Assembly: GCA_002189035.1 (NCBI GenBank)
Contig: NEEC01000471.1
Location: 1 to 23,221 of the forward strand
Length of the DNA stretch: 23,221 nucleotides
Direction of reading: 5' to 3'
Source: Utricularia gibba
Taxonomy: Eukaryota; Streptophyta; Magnoliopsida; Lamiales; Lentibulariaceae
Shown here: positions 1 through 10,921 of the stretch, piece by piece
Position numbering within the stretch: the stretch's first letter is position 1
How the letters are laid out: each line of letters starts with the position of its first letter
Position numbers and translations under genes: made by a program
The notes under the pieces: model-generated
Told to the model about the DNA's origin: nothing
Database searches by the model: none
What the model saw: the letters and a program-made list of their open reading frames with translations, nothing else

Positions 1-72
1 ATGCGTGGAGATTAGACCAGCACTGATGCGCACGTCCATAGGACCGTAAAGTCCAACCCATGGACTCTAGCC

Positions 73-164
73 AAGTACTTCACCACTGATGTGTCGTCCA
101 ACGATACGAAGGGGGTACATCAGGATCAATGATGCAGGGTTGTAACATCAACGACCAAGTACTT
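73..164. repeat. Two copies of the palindromic octamer AAGTACTT (unit 1)
   Basis: AAGTACTT is its own reverse complement and occurs at 73-80 and 157-164 in unit 1, 84 bases apart, each preceded by CC. The longer piece CAACGATAC is also found at both places in units 12-14. The left octamer is intact in all units except 8 (shortened) and 9 (deleted). The right octamer is intact only in units 1, 12, 13, 14 and 15; other units have degenerate versions such as CAGTACTT or CATACTT. The function is unknown. Confidence 0.8.
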
Positions 165-227
165 CTTAGTTTTTCCTATTGCTTTCCCTTATGATCTTCC
201 ATGGAAACAAAGTGAGACTTACGCAGA

Positions 228-246
228 GGAGTCACGAGTTCACTCC
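228..246. repeat. Inverted repeat GGAGT/ACTCC (unit 1)
   Basis: Five perfectly complementary bases flank a nine-base loop, immediately before a CCATGG site. The structure recurs in every unit but is short enough to arise by chance in 1.37 kb. Confidence 0.4.
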
Positions 247-288
247 ATGGCGGATCATGGTGCACCATCGCTACTCGTTTGAGGGTGT

Positions 289-304
289 TTTGTTGTGCAA
301 CAAA
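289..304. repeat. Near-perfect palindrome TTTGTTG-TG-CAACAAA (unit 1)
   Basis: Seven-base arms are separated by two bases, so a hairpin would pair six bases around a four-base loop. It recurs across units. Copies 3, 11, 13 and 16 carry indels in its left arm or in the T-run beside it, which could reflect polymerase slippage or sequencing error. Confidence 0.5.
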
Positions 305-701
305 CTCAGCCAGCATCCAATGAATACTAGAATGTGGCCAAGACACTCCATGTACTTTCCCGATCTCCAACAACGTGCGTTGGAAACATTAACATTTTCG
401 GATTCATTCTACGGAGCACATACGATGTGGATGTGCTATCCAGCCGTTAGATGGCTACCACCCCGACCTCCTGAATATTTGGACACGAAAGTGGGCATGC
501 CGCTATACGTTTGGGAGGAGAAAACCTTCGACCATACAGGTTAAAGGATGTCATCTATATCAAACATACGTTGCGAGCCACGTAAGCTACTATTGAGTGG
601 ACATCATTGAATGAGAAATGAGTCATAGAGCATCGAAGAACATATCGTCGTGGATCCAGAGTGTAGCCACTCCTAACCCAAAGTCCATAACTCGACCACC
701 C

Positions 702-724
702 AGCACTTGTGCTTCGAATCCACA
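702..724. repeat. Overlapping inverted repeats around a T-loop-like motif (unit 1)
   Basis: AGCAC-TT-GTGCT (702-713) overlaps a second possible stem, TGTG (708-711) with CACA (721-724), which encloses CTTCGAATC. Only one of the two could form at a time. The stretch GCTTCGAATCC at 711-721 matches 10 of 11 bases of the classic RNA polymerase III B box. No matching acceptor stem or convincing A box is seen upstream, so this is not called a tRNA. Confidence 0.45.
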
Positions 725-988
725 TAGCTCACGGAACAAACGCACACCTCCCCTTATAATTCGACCCCCATGGCATCCACTCCTGATGCAAAATTCCATT
801 CTCCCTCCAGGCTTTGCAAAGAAGCGGGTAACGTGGAATGGATCGGTATTGCTTCGCAAGCAGGTCACGCCTTGCAACATGCATACTTCATACCTTACGA
901 CATTCCAATGCCTGACCTCCGGATGCCTTTTACCCAGATTGTGGATGGACATAGAGAAGGGATCACTCGGTTAAGCAATCGTTAAAGC

Positions 989-1005
989 CGCGTGCGCAAC
1001 ACGCG
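989..1005. repeat. GC-rich hairpin CGCGTG-CGCAA-CACGCG (unit 1)
   Basis: A perfect six-base-pair stem, five of the pairs G:C, closes a five-base loop. By eye it is unchanged in every full unit except unit 14, where the left arm is altered at 18591-18602. It lacks a following T-tract, so it does not resemble a bacterial terminator. It is the strongest local secondary structure seen in the monomer. Confidence 0.65.
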
Positions 1006-1092
1006 AGTGTGTTTTCCGTATGCTAACGGCTTGACCATCATCCGATTGAGCATACTGCTCGTGCACCTTTACGAGTGTAGCCAATTTTCCGT
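1004..1092. repeat. Degenerate internal direct repeat (unit 1)
   Basis: CGAGTGT followed by TTTTCCGT occurs at 1004-1019 and again at 1072-1092, with one base between the parts in the first copy and six in the second. This may be a trace of an old internal duplication about 70 bases apart. The match is short, so chance is not excluded. Confidence 0.35.
1048..1075. repeat. Two overlapping hairpins, polymorphic in stem and loop (unit 1)
   Basis: GAGCA-TAC-TGCTC (1048-1060) shares bases with CTCGT-GCACCTTT-ACGAG (1058-1075). The s1048 variant is the first base of the first stem: G pairs with the final C, whereas the C allele (units 2, 4, 7-10 and 14-17) loses that pair. The s1068 length and sequence variant lies at the loop/stem edge of the second hairpin. 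Confidence 0.5.
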
Positions 1093-1326
1093 CCTCACTT
1101 TCAACCAGGTCCGATGCAACGTACAAAGATGAATGGGTGGTCGTCTTCCCTCAAGCATCGACACGATTCAACGGGTTGATGGTCTCTAGTGCAAACTCCC
1201 ACGCTCTTTTAGGCGTTCACATCCATGCGCACTACTTCCTTTCTTTTCTCCGTTGCTGGACGGGCCTCGCAAGCTTTGCCGTTACCTTCAGGTGTTCTGG
1301 ACTCCTTAGCGAATGACTGGACAAGG

Positions 1327-1339
1327 AGACCGTTGGTCT
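1327..1339. repeat. Inverted repeat AGACC-GTT-GGTCT (unit 1)
   Basis: A perfect five-base-pair stem with a three-base loop lies about 30 bases before the arbitrary unit boundary. It is conserved in all full units. It is a small structure and may be coincidental. Confidence 0.4.
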
Positions 1340-1367
1340 ATTATCGCGGCCGTTGAAAGATATGAGG

Positions 1368-2738
1368 ATGCGTGGAGATTAGACCAGCACTGATGCGCAC
1401 GTCCATAGGACCGTAAAGTCCAACCCATGGACTCTAACCAAGTACTTCACCACTGATGTGTCGTCCAACGATACGAAGGGGGTACATCAGGATCAATGAT
1501 GCAGGGTTGTAACACCAACGATACCAGTACTTCTTAGTTTTCCTATTGCTTTCCCTTATGATCTTCCATGGAAACAAAGTGAGACTTACGCAGAGGAGTC
1601 ACGAGTTCACTCCATGGCGGATCATGTGCACCATCGCTACTCGTTTGAGGGTGTTTTGTTGTGCAACAAACTCAGCCAGCATCCAATGAATACTAGAATG
1701 TGGCCAAGGACACTCCATGTACTTTCCCGATCTCCAACAACGTGCGTTGGAAACATTAACATTTTCGGATTCATTCTACGGAGCACATACGATGTGGATG
1801 TGCTATCCAGCCGTTAGATGGCTACCACCCCGACCTCCTGAATATTTGGACACGAAAGTGGGCATGCCGCTATACGTTTGGGAGGAGAAAACCTTCGACC
1901 ATACAGGTTAAAGGATGTCATCTATATCAAACATACGTTGCGAGCCACGTAAGCTACTATTGAGTGGACATCATTGAATGAGAAATGAGTCATAGAGCAT
2001 CGAAGAACATATCGGTCGTGGATCCAGAGTGTAGCCACTCCTAACCCAAAGTCCATAACTCGACCACCCAGCACTTGTGCTTCGAATCCACATAGCTCAC
2101 GGAACAAACGCACACGTCCCCTTATAATTCGACCCCCATGGCATCCACTCCTGATGCAAAATTCCATTCTCCCTCCAGGCTTTGCAAAGAAGCGGGTAAC
2201 GTGTGGAATGGATCGGTATTGCTTCGCAAGCAGGTCACGCCTTGCAACATGCATACTTCATACCTTACGACATTCCAATGCCTGACCTCCGGATGCCTTT
2301 TACCCAGATTGTGGATGGAGATAGAGAAGGGATCACTCGGTTAAGCAATCGTTAAAGCCGCGTGCGCAACACGCGAGTGTGTTTTCCGTATGCTAACGGC
2401 TTGACCATCATCCGATTCAGCATACTGCTCGTGCACCTTTACGAGTGTAGCCAATTTTCCGTCCTCACTTTCAACCAGGTCCGATGCAACGTACAAAGAT
2501 GAATGGGTGGTCGTCTTCCCTCAAGCATCGACACGATTCAACGGGTTGATGGTCTCTAGTGCAAACTCCCACGCTCTTTTAGGCGTTCACATCCATGCGC
2601 ACTACTTCCTTTCTTTTCTCCGTTGCTGGACGGGCCTCGCAAGCTTTGCCGTTACCTTCAGGTGTTCTGGACTCCTTAGCGAATGGACTGGACAAGGAGA
2701 CCGTTGGTCTATTATCGCGGCCGTTGAAAGATATGAGG
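1368..2738. repeat. Repeat unit 2
   Basis: This copy is 1371 bases. Alleles are A at s70, extra G at s647, CG at s748, G at s950, C at s1048, TTTA and GGG. It carries a two-base TG insertion in AACGTGTGGAATGG near 2200, one T lost from the T-run near 1540 and one G lost in GATCATGTGCACC near 1625. The variable spot reads CACCAACGATACCAGTAC. Confidence 0.95.
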
Positions 2739-4082
2739 ATGCGTGGAGATTAGACCAGCACTGATGCGCACGTCCATAGGACCGTAAAGTCCAACCCATG
2801 GACTCTAACCAAGTACTTCACCACTGATGTGTCGTCCAACGATACGAAGGGGGTACATCAGGATCAATGATGCAGTTGTAACATCAATCCCATACTTCTT
2901 TTTTCCTATTGCTTTCCGTCCATGGAAACAAAGTGAGACTTACGCAGAGGAGTCACGAGTTCACTCCATGGCGGATCATGGTCATCGCTACTCGTTTGAG
3001 GTGTTTTGTGTGCAACAAACTCAGCCAGCATCCAATGAATACTAGAATGTGGCCAAGGACACTCCATGTACTTTCCCGATCTCCAACAACGTGCGTTGGA
3101 AACATTAACATTTTCGGATTCATTCTACGGAGCACATACGATGTGGATGTGCTATCCAGCCGTTAGATGGCTACCACCCGACCTCCTGAATATTTGGACA
3201 CGAAAGTGGGCATGCCGCTATACGTTTGGGAGGAGAAAACCTTCGACCATACAGGTTAAAGATGTCATCTATATCAAACATACGTTGCGAGCCACGTAAG
3301 CTACTATTGAGTGGACATCATTGAATGAGAAATGAGTCATAGAGCATCGAAGAACATATCGGTCGTGGATCCAGAGTGTAGCCACTCCTAACCCAAAGTC
3401 CATAACTCGACCACCCAGCACTTGTGCTTCGAATCCACATAGCTCACGGAACAAACGCACACGTCCCCTTATAATTCGACCCCCATGGCATCCACTCCTG
3501 ATGCAAAATTCCATTCTCCCTCCAGGCTTTGCAAAGAAGCGGGTAACGTGGAATGGATCGGTATTGCTTCGCAAGCAGGTCACGCCTTGCAACATGCATA
3601 CTTCATACCTTACGACATCCAATGCCTGACCTCCGGATGCCTTTTACCCAGATTGTGGATGGAGATAGAGAAGGGATCACTCGGTTAAGCAATCGTTAAA
3701 GCCGCGTGCGCAACACGCGAGTGTGTTTTCCGTATGCTAACGGCTTGACCATCATCCGATTGAGCATACTGCTCGTGCACCTTTACGAGTGTAGCCAATT
3801 TTCCGTCCTCACTTTCAACCAGGTCCGATGCAACGTACAAAGATGAATGGGTGGTCGTCTTCCCTCAAGCATCGACACGATTCAACGGGTTGATGGTCTC
3901 TAGTGCAAACTCCCACGCTCTTTTAGGCGTTCACATCCATGCGCACTACTTCCTTTCTTTTCTCCGTTGCTGGACGGGCCTCGCAAGCTTTGCCGTTACC
4001 TTCAGGTGTTCTGGACTCCTTAGCGAATGGACTGGACAAGGAGACCGTTGGTCTATTATCGCGGCCGTTGAAAGATATGAGG
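2739..4082. repeat. Repeat unit 3, with clustered small deletions
   Basis: At 1344 bases this is the shortest unit apart from unit 9. About 25 bases are missing between 2870 and 3015. The losses are two G at GCAGTTGTAAC, part of the variable spot, the TAG before the T-run, about 11 bases before the CCATGG at 2921-2926, and several one- to three-base losses up to TTTTGTGTGCAAC. Downstream it has only single-base losses (CCACCCGACC, GTTAAAGATG, CGACATCCAATG). Alleles are A at s70, extra G at s647, CG at s748, G at s950, G at s1048 and TTTA. Confidence 0.95.
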
Positions 4083-5453
4083 ATGCGTGGAGATTAGACC
4101 AGCACTGATGCGCACGTCCATAGGACCGTAAAGTCCAACCCATGGACTCTAGCCAAGTACTTCACCACTGATGTGTCGTCCAACGATACGAAGGGGGTAC
4201 ATCAGGATCAATGATGCAGGGTTGTAACATCAACGATCCCAGTACTTCTTAGTTTTTCCTATTGCTTTCCCTTATGATCTTCCATGGAAACAAAGTGAGA
4301 CTTACGCAGAGGAGTCACGAGTTCACTCCATGGCGGATCATGGTGCACCATCGCTACTCGTTTGAGGGTGTTTTGTTGTGCAACAAACTCAGCCAGCATC
4401 CAATGAATACTAGAATGTGGCCAAGGACACTCCATGTACTTTCCCGATCTCCAACAACGTGCGTTGGAAACATTAACATTTTCGGATTCATTCTACGGAG
4501 CACATACGATGTGGATGTGCTATCCAGCCGTTAGATGGCTACCACCCCGACCTCCTGAATATTTGGACACGAAAGTGGGCATGCCGCTATACGTTTGGGA
4601 GGAGAAAACCTTCGACCATACAGGTTAAAGGATGTCATCTATATCAAACATACGTTGCGAGCCACGTAAGCTACTATTGAGTGGACATCATTGAATGAGA
4701 AATGAGTCATAGAGCATCGAAGAACATATCGGTCGTGGATCCAGAGTGTAGCCACTCCTAACCCAAAGTCCATAACTCGACCACCCAGCACTTGTGCTTC
4801 GAATCCACATAGCTCACGGAACAAACGCACACCTCCCCTTATAATTCGACCCCCATGGCATCCACTCCTGATGCAAAATTCCATTCTCCCTCCAGGCTTT
4901 GCAAAGAAGCGGGTAACGTGGAATGGATCGGTATTGCTTCGCAAGCAGGTCACGCCTTGCAACATGCATACTTCATACCTTACGACATTCCAATGCCTGA
5001 CCTCCGGATGCCTTTTACCCAGATTGTGGATGGAGATAGAGAAGGGATCACTCGGTTAAGCAATCGTTAAAGCCGCGTGCGCAACACGCGAGTGTGTTTT
5101 CCGTATGCTAACGGCTTGACCATCATCCGATTCAGCATACTGCTCGTGCACCTTTACGAGTGTAGCCAATTTTCCGTCCTCACTTTCAACCAGGTCCGAT
5201 GCAACGTACAAAGATGAATGGGTGGTCGTCTTCCCTCAAGCATCGACACGATTCAACGGGTTGATGGTCTCTAGTGCAAACTCCCACGCTCTTTTAGGCG
5301 TTCACATCCATGCGCACTACTTCCTTTCTTTTCTCCGTTGCTGGACGGGCCTCGCAAGCTTTGCCGTTACCTTCAGGTGTTCTGGACTCCTTAGCGAATG
5401 GACTGGACAAGGAGACCGTTGGTCTATTATCGCGGCCGTTGAAAGATATGAGG
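4083..5453. repeat. Repeat unit 4
   Basis: This 1371-base copy is close to consensus with few private changes. Alleles are G at s70, extra G at s647, CC at s748, G at s950, C at s1048, TTTA and GGG. The variable spot reads CATCAACGATCCCAGTAC. It is a good choice as a representative monomer. Confidence 0.95.
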
Positions 5454-6818
5454 ATGCGTGGAGATTAGACCAGCACTGATGCGCACGTCCATAGGACCGT
5501 AAAGTCCAACCCATGGACTCTAGCCAAGTACTTCACCACTGATGTGTCGTCCAACGATACGAAGGGGGGTACATCAGGATCAATGATGCAGGGTTGTAAC
5601 ACCAACGATCCCATACTTCTTAGTTTTTCCTATTGCTTTCCCTTATGATCTTCCATGGAAACAAAGTGAGACTTACGCAGAGGAGTCACGAGTTCACTCC
5701 ATGGCGGATCATGGTGCACCATCGCTACTCGTTTGAGGTGTTTTGTTGTGCAACAAACTCAGCCAGCATCCAATGAATACTAGAATGTGGCCAAGGACAC
5801 TCCATGTACTTTCCCGATCTCCAACAACGTTGGAAACATTAACATTTTCGGATTCATTCTACGGAGCACATACGATGTGGATGTGCTATCCAGCCGTTAG
5901 ATGGCTACCACCCCGACCTCCTGAATATTTGGACACGAAAGTGGGCATGCCGCTATACGTTTGGGAGGAGAAAACCTTCGACCATACAGGTTAAAGGATG
6001 TCATCTATATCAAACATACGTTGCGAGCCACGTAAGCTACTATTGAGTGGACATCATTGAATGAGAAATGAGTCATAGAGCATCGAAGAACATATCGTCG
6101 TGGATCCAGAGTGTAGCCACTCCTAACCCAAAGTCCATAACTCGACCACCCAGCACTTGTGCTTCGAATCCACATAGCTCACGGAACAAACGCACACCTC
6201 CCCTTATAATTCGACCCCCATGGCATCCACTCCTGATGCAAAATTCCATTCTCCCTCCAGGCTTTGCAAAGAAGCGGGTAACGTGGAATGGATCGGTATT
6301 GCTTCGCAAGCAGGTCACGCCTTGCAACATGCATACTTCATACCTTACGACATTCCAATGCCTGACCTCCGGATGCCTTTTACCCAGATTGTGGATGGAC
6401 ATAGAGAAGGGATCACTCGGTTAAGCAATCGTTAAAGCCGCGTGCGCAACACGCGAGTGTGTTTTCCGTATGCTAACGGCTTGACCATCATCCGATTGAG
6501 CATACTGCTCGTGCACCTTTACGAGTGTAGCCAATTTTCCGTCCTCACTTTCAACCAGGTCCGATGCAACGTACAAAGATGAATGGGTGGTCGTCTTCCC
6601 TCAAGCATCGACACGATTCAACGGGTTGATGGTCTCTAGTGCAAACTCCCACGCTCTTTTAGGCGTTCACATCCATGCGCACTACTTCCTTTCTTTTCTC
6701 CGTTGCTGGACGGGCCTCGCAAGCTTTGCCGTTACCTTCAGGTGTTCTGGACTCCTTAGCGAATGGACTGGACAAGGAGACCGTTGGTCTATTATCGCGG
6801 CCGTTGAAAGATATGAGG
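5454..6818. repeat. Repeat unit 5
   Basis: This copy is 1365 bases. From about offset 600 to 970 it looks identical to unit 1, including no extra G at s647, CC at s748, C at s950 and G at s1048. Private changes are an extra G in the G-run near 5565, a lost G in GAGGTGTTTTG near 5736 and a four-base loss in CAACAACGTTGG near 5825. The s70 allele is G. Confidence 0.95.
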
Positions 6819-8186
6819 ATGCGTGGAGATTAGACCAGCACTGATGCGCACGTCCATAGGACCGTAAAGTCCAACCCATGGACTCTAGCCAAGTACTTCA
6901 CCACTGATGTGTCGTCCAACGATACGAAGGGGGTACATCAGGATCAATGATGCAGGGTTGTAACATCAACGATCCCATACTTCTTAGTTTTTCCTATTGC
7001 TTTCCCTTATGATCTTCCATGGAAACAAAGTGAGACTTACGCAGAGGAGTCACGAGTTCACTCCATGGCGGATCATGGTGCACCATCGCTACTCGTTTGA
7101 GGGTGTTTTGTTGTGCAACAAACTCAGCCAGCATCCAATGAATACTAGAATGTGGCCAAGGACACTCCATGTACTTTCCCGATCTCCAACAACGTGCGTT
7201 GGAAACATTAACATTTTCGGATTCATTCTACGGAGCACATACGATGTGGATGTGCTATCCAGCCGTTAGATGGCTACCACCCCGACCTCCTGAATATTTG
7301 GACACGAAAGTGGGCATGCCGCTATACGTTTGGGAGGAGAAAACCTTCGACCATACAGGTTAAAGGATGTCATCTATATCAAACATACGTTGCGAGCCAC
7401 GTAAGCTACTATTGAGTGGACATCATTGAATGAGAAATGAGTCATAGAGCATCGAAGAACATATCGTCGTGGATCCAGAGTGTAGCCACTCCTAACCCAA
7501 AGTCCATAACTCGACCACCCAGCACTTGTGCTTCGAATCCACATAGCTCACGGAACAAACGCACACGTCCCCTTATAATTCGACCCCCATGGCATCCACT
7601 CCTGATGCAAATTCCATTCTCCCTCCAGGCTTTGCAAAGAAGCGGGTAACGTGGAATGGATCGGTATTGCTTCGCAAGCAGGTCACGCCTTGCAACATGC
7701 ATACTTCATACCTTACGACATTCCAATGCCTGACCTCCGGATGCCTTTTACCCAGATTGTGGATGGACATAGAGAAGGGATCACTCGGTTAAGCAATCGT
7801 TAAAGCCGCGTGCGCAACACGCGAGTGTGTTTTCCGTATGCTAACGGCTTGACCATCATCCGATTGAGCATACTGCTCGTGCACCTTTACGAGTGTAGCC
7901 AATTTTCCGTCCTCACTTTCAACCAGGTCCGATGCAACGTACAAAGATGAATGGGTGGTCGTCTTCCCTCAAGCATCGACACGATTCAACGGGTTGATGG
8001 TCTCTAGTGCAAACTCCCACGCTCTTTTAGGCGTTCACATCCATGCGCACTACTTCCTTTCTTTTCTCCGTTGCTGGACGGGCCTCGCAAGCTTTGCCGT
8101 TACCTTCAGGTGTTCTGGACTCCTTAGCGAATGGACTGGACAAGGAGACCGTTGGTCTATTATCGCGGCCGTTGAAAGATATGAGG
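6819..8186. repeat. Repeat unit 6
   Basis: This copy is 1368 bases. It shares the rare C at s950 and the missing G at s647 with units 1 and 5, and also G at s1048, but carries CG rather than CC at s748. That combination makes it a recombinant-looking haplotype. A single A is lost in ATGCAAATTCC near 7609. Confidence 0.95.
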
Positions 8187-9557
8187 ATGCGTGGAGATTA
8201 GACCAGCACTGATGCGCACGTCCATAGGACCGTAAAGTCCAACCCATGGACTCTAGCCAAGTACTTCACCACTGATGTGTCGTCCAACGATACGAAGGGG
8301 GTACATCAGGATCAATGATGCAGGGTTGTAACACCACAGGATACCCATACTTCTTAGTTTTTCCTATTGCTTTCCCTTATGATCTTCCATGGAAACAAAG
8401 TGAGACTTACGCAGAGGAGTCACGAGTTCACTCCATGGCGGATCATGGTGCACCATCGCTACTCGTTTGAGGGTGTTTTGTTGTGCAACAAACTCAGCCA
8501 GCATCCAATGAATACTAGAATGTGGCCAAGGACACTCCATGTACTTTCCCGATCTCCAACAACGTGCGTTGGAAACATTAACATTTTCGGATTCATTCTA
8601 CGGAGCACATACGATGTGGATGTGCTATCCAGCCGTTAGATGGCTACCACCCCGACCTCCTGAATATTTGGACACGAAAGTGGGCATGCCGCTATACGTT
8701 TGGGAGGAGAAAACCTTCGACCATACAGGTTAAAGGATGTCATCTATATCAAACATACGTTGCGAGCCACGTAAGCTACTATTGAGTGGACATCATTGAA
8801 TGAGAAATGAGTCATAGAGCATCGAAGAACATATCGGTCGTGGATCCAGAGTGTAGCCACTCCTAACCCAAAGTCCATAACTCGACCACCCAGCACTTGT
8901 GCTTCGAATCCACATAGCTCACGGAACAAACGCACACTCCCCTTATAATTCGACCCCCATGGCATCCACTCCTGATGCAAAATTCCATTCTCCCTCCAGG
9001 CTTTGCAAAGAAGCGGGTAACGTGGAATGGATCGGTATTGCTTCGCAAGCAGGTCACGCCTTGCAACATGCATACTTCATACCTTACGACATTCCAATGC
9101 CTGACCTCCGGATGCCTTTTACCCAGATTGTGGATGGAGATAGAGAAGGGATCACTCGGTTAAGCAATCGTTAAAGCCGCGTGCGCAACACGCGAGTGTG
9201 TTTTCCGTATGCTAACGGCTTGACCATCATCCGATTCAGCATACTGCTCGTGCACCTTTACGAGTGTAGCCAATTTTCCGTCCTCACTTTCAACCAGGTC
9301 CGATGCAACGTACAAAGATGAATGGGTGGTCGTCTTCCCTCAAGCATCGACACGATTCAACGGGTTGATGGTCTCTAGTGCAAACTCCCACGCTCTTTTA
9401 GGCGTTCACATCCATGCGCACTACTTCCTTTCTTTTCTCCGTTGCTGGACGGGCCTCGCAAGCTTTGCCGTTACCTTCAGGTGTTCTGGACTCCTTAGCG
9501 AATGGACTGGACAAGGAGACCGTTGGTCTATTATCGCGGCCGTTGAAAGATATGAGG
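8187..9557. repeat. Repeat unit 7
   Basis: This copy is 1371 bases. Its variable spot (CACCACAGGATACCCATAC) is unlike that of any other unit. At s748 one base is missing (CACACTCCCC), the allele also found in units 11-13. Other alleles are G at s70, extra G at s647, G at s950, C at s1048 and TTTA. Confidence 0.95.
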
Positions 9558-10921
9558 ATGCGTGGAGATTAGACCAGCACTGATGCGCACGTCCATAGGA
9601 CCGTAAAGTCCAACCCATGGACTCTAACCTTCACCACTGATGTGTCGTCCAACGATACGAAGGGGGTACATCAGGATCAATGATGCAGGGTTGTAACATC
9701 AACGATCCCATACTTCTTAGTTTTTCCTATTGCTTTCCCTTATGATCTTCCATGGAAACAAAGTGAGACTTACGCAGAGGAGTCACGAGTTCACTCCATG
9801 GCGGATCATGGTGCACCATCGCTACTCGTTTGAGGGTGTTTTGTTGTGCAACAAACTCAGCCAGCATCCAATGAATACTAGAATGTGGCCAAGGACACTC
9901 CATGTACTTTCCCGATCTCCAACAACGTGCGTTGGAAACATTAACATTTTCGGATTCATTCTACGGAGCACATACGATGTGGATGTGCTATCCAGCCGTT
10001 AGATGGCTACCACCCCGACCTCCTGAATATTTGGACACGAAAGTGGGCATGCCGCTATACGTTTGGGAGGAGAAAACCTTCGACCATACAGGTTAAAGGA
10101 TGTCATCTATATCAAACATACGTTGCGAGCCACGTAAGCTACTATTGAGTGGACATCATTGAATGAGAAATGAGTCATAGAGCATCGAAGAACATATCGG
10201 TCGTGGATCCAGAGTGTAGCCACTCCTAACCCAAAGTCCATAACTCGACCACCCAGCACTTGTGCTTCGAATCCACATAGCTCACGGAACAAACGCACAC
10301 CTCCCCTTATAATTCGACCCCCATGGCATCCACTCCTGATGCAAAATTCCATTCTCCCTCCAGGCTTTGCAAAGAAGCGGGTAACGTGGAATGGATCGGT
10401 ATTGCTTCGCAAGCAGGTCACGCCTTGCAACATGCATACTTCATACCTTACGACATTCCAATGCCTGACCTCCGGATGCCTTTTACCCAGATTGTGGATG
10501 GAGATAGAGAAGGGATCACTCGGTTAAGCAATCGTTAAAGCCGCGTGCGCAACACGCGAGTGTGTTTTCCGTATGCTAACGGCTTGACCATCATCCGATT
10601 CAGCATACTGCTCGTGCACCTTCACGAGTGTAGCCAATTTTCCGTCCTCACTTTCAACCAGGTCCGATGCAACGTACAAAGATGAATGGGTGGTCGTCTT
10701 CCCTCAAGCATCGACACGATTCAACGGGTTGATGGTCTCTAGTGCAAACTCCCACGCTCTTTTAGGCGTTCACATCCATGCGCACTACTTCCTTTCTTTT
10801 CTCCGTTGCTGGACGGGCCTCGCAAGCTTTGCCGTTACCTTCAGGTGTTCTGGACTCCTTAGCGAATGGACTGGACAAGGAGACCGTTGGTCTATTATCG
10901 CGGCCGTTGAAAGATATGAGG
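9558..10921. repeat. Repeat unit 8
   Basis: This copy is 1364 bases. Six bases (AAGTAC) are missing from the first palindromic octamer, giving CTCTAACCTTCACC near 9625. It has the rarer TTCA allele at s1068, shared with unit 14. Other alleles are A at s70, extra G at s647, CC at s748, G at s950 and C at s1048. Confidence 0.95.

Larger units (their letters stand above)
1..1367. repeat. Repeat unit 1
   Basis: This copy is used as the coordinate reference and is 1367 bases long. Its alleles are G at s70, no extra G at s647, CC at s748, C at s950, G at s1048, TTTA at s1068 and GGG at s1135. The C at s950 is rare and is shared only with units 5 and 6. Private changes are a lost G near 338 (CCAAGACACTCC) and a lost G near 1315 (GCGAATGACTGG). 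The first loss fuses two short frames into a 121-codon frame, which shows how fragile the frames are. Confidence 0.95.

Noticed and set aside
651-661. TGGATCCAGAG as a retrotransposon primer-binding site, and the purine run GGGAGGAGAAAA near 510 as a polypurine tract
   Set aside because: The match to a plant-type initiator-Met primer site is only 8 of 11, no TG...CA-ended long terminal repeats are found, and there is no coding region for retroelement proteins.
754-760. TTATAAT as a TATA box or bacterial -10 element
   Set aside because: It is a single short AT motif with no partner element and no downstream gene.
659-1083. An 11-base direct repeat GAGTGTAGCCA at 659-669 and 1073-1083
   Set aside because: About 0.2 such matches are expected by chance in a unit this size, so it is not evidence of internal duplication.
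1-1367. A concatemer of a small circular virus satellite, suggested by the 1.37-kb size
   Set aside because: No replication-initiator frame is present and no TAATATTAC- or TAGTATTAC-type origin nonamer was found.
1-1367. CENP-B box or telomere repeats in the monomer
   Set aside because: Each TTCG was checked by eye for the A and CGGG of the CENP-B box and none fits. No runs of CCCTAAA- or TTAGGG-type repeats are present.
4639-4965. A minus-strand frame of 108-117 codons that recurs in many units with the same stop
   Set aside because: Its start and amino-terminal half change frame with the s748 indel, several units break it, no domain or conserved start is visible, and recurrence is guaranteed by the tandem repeat.
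4262-5479. Recurring plus-strand frames of 62-91 codons
   Set aside because: They overlap in different frames, are split by one-base indels in other units, and show no recognisable motif. They are chance frames in a repeat.
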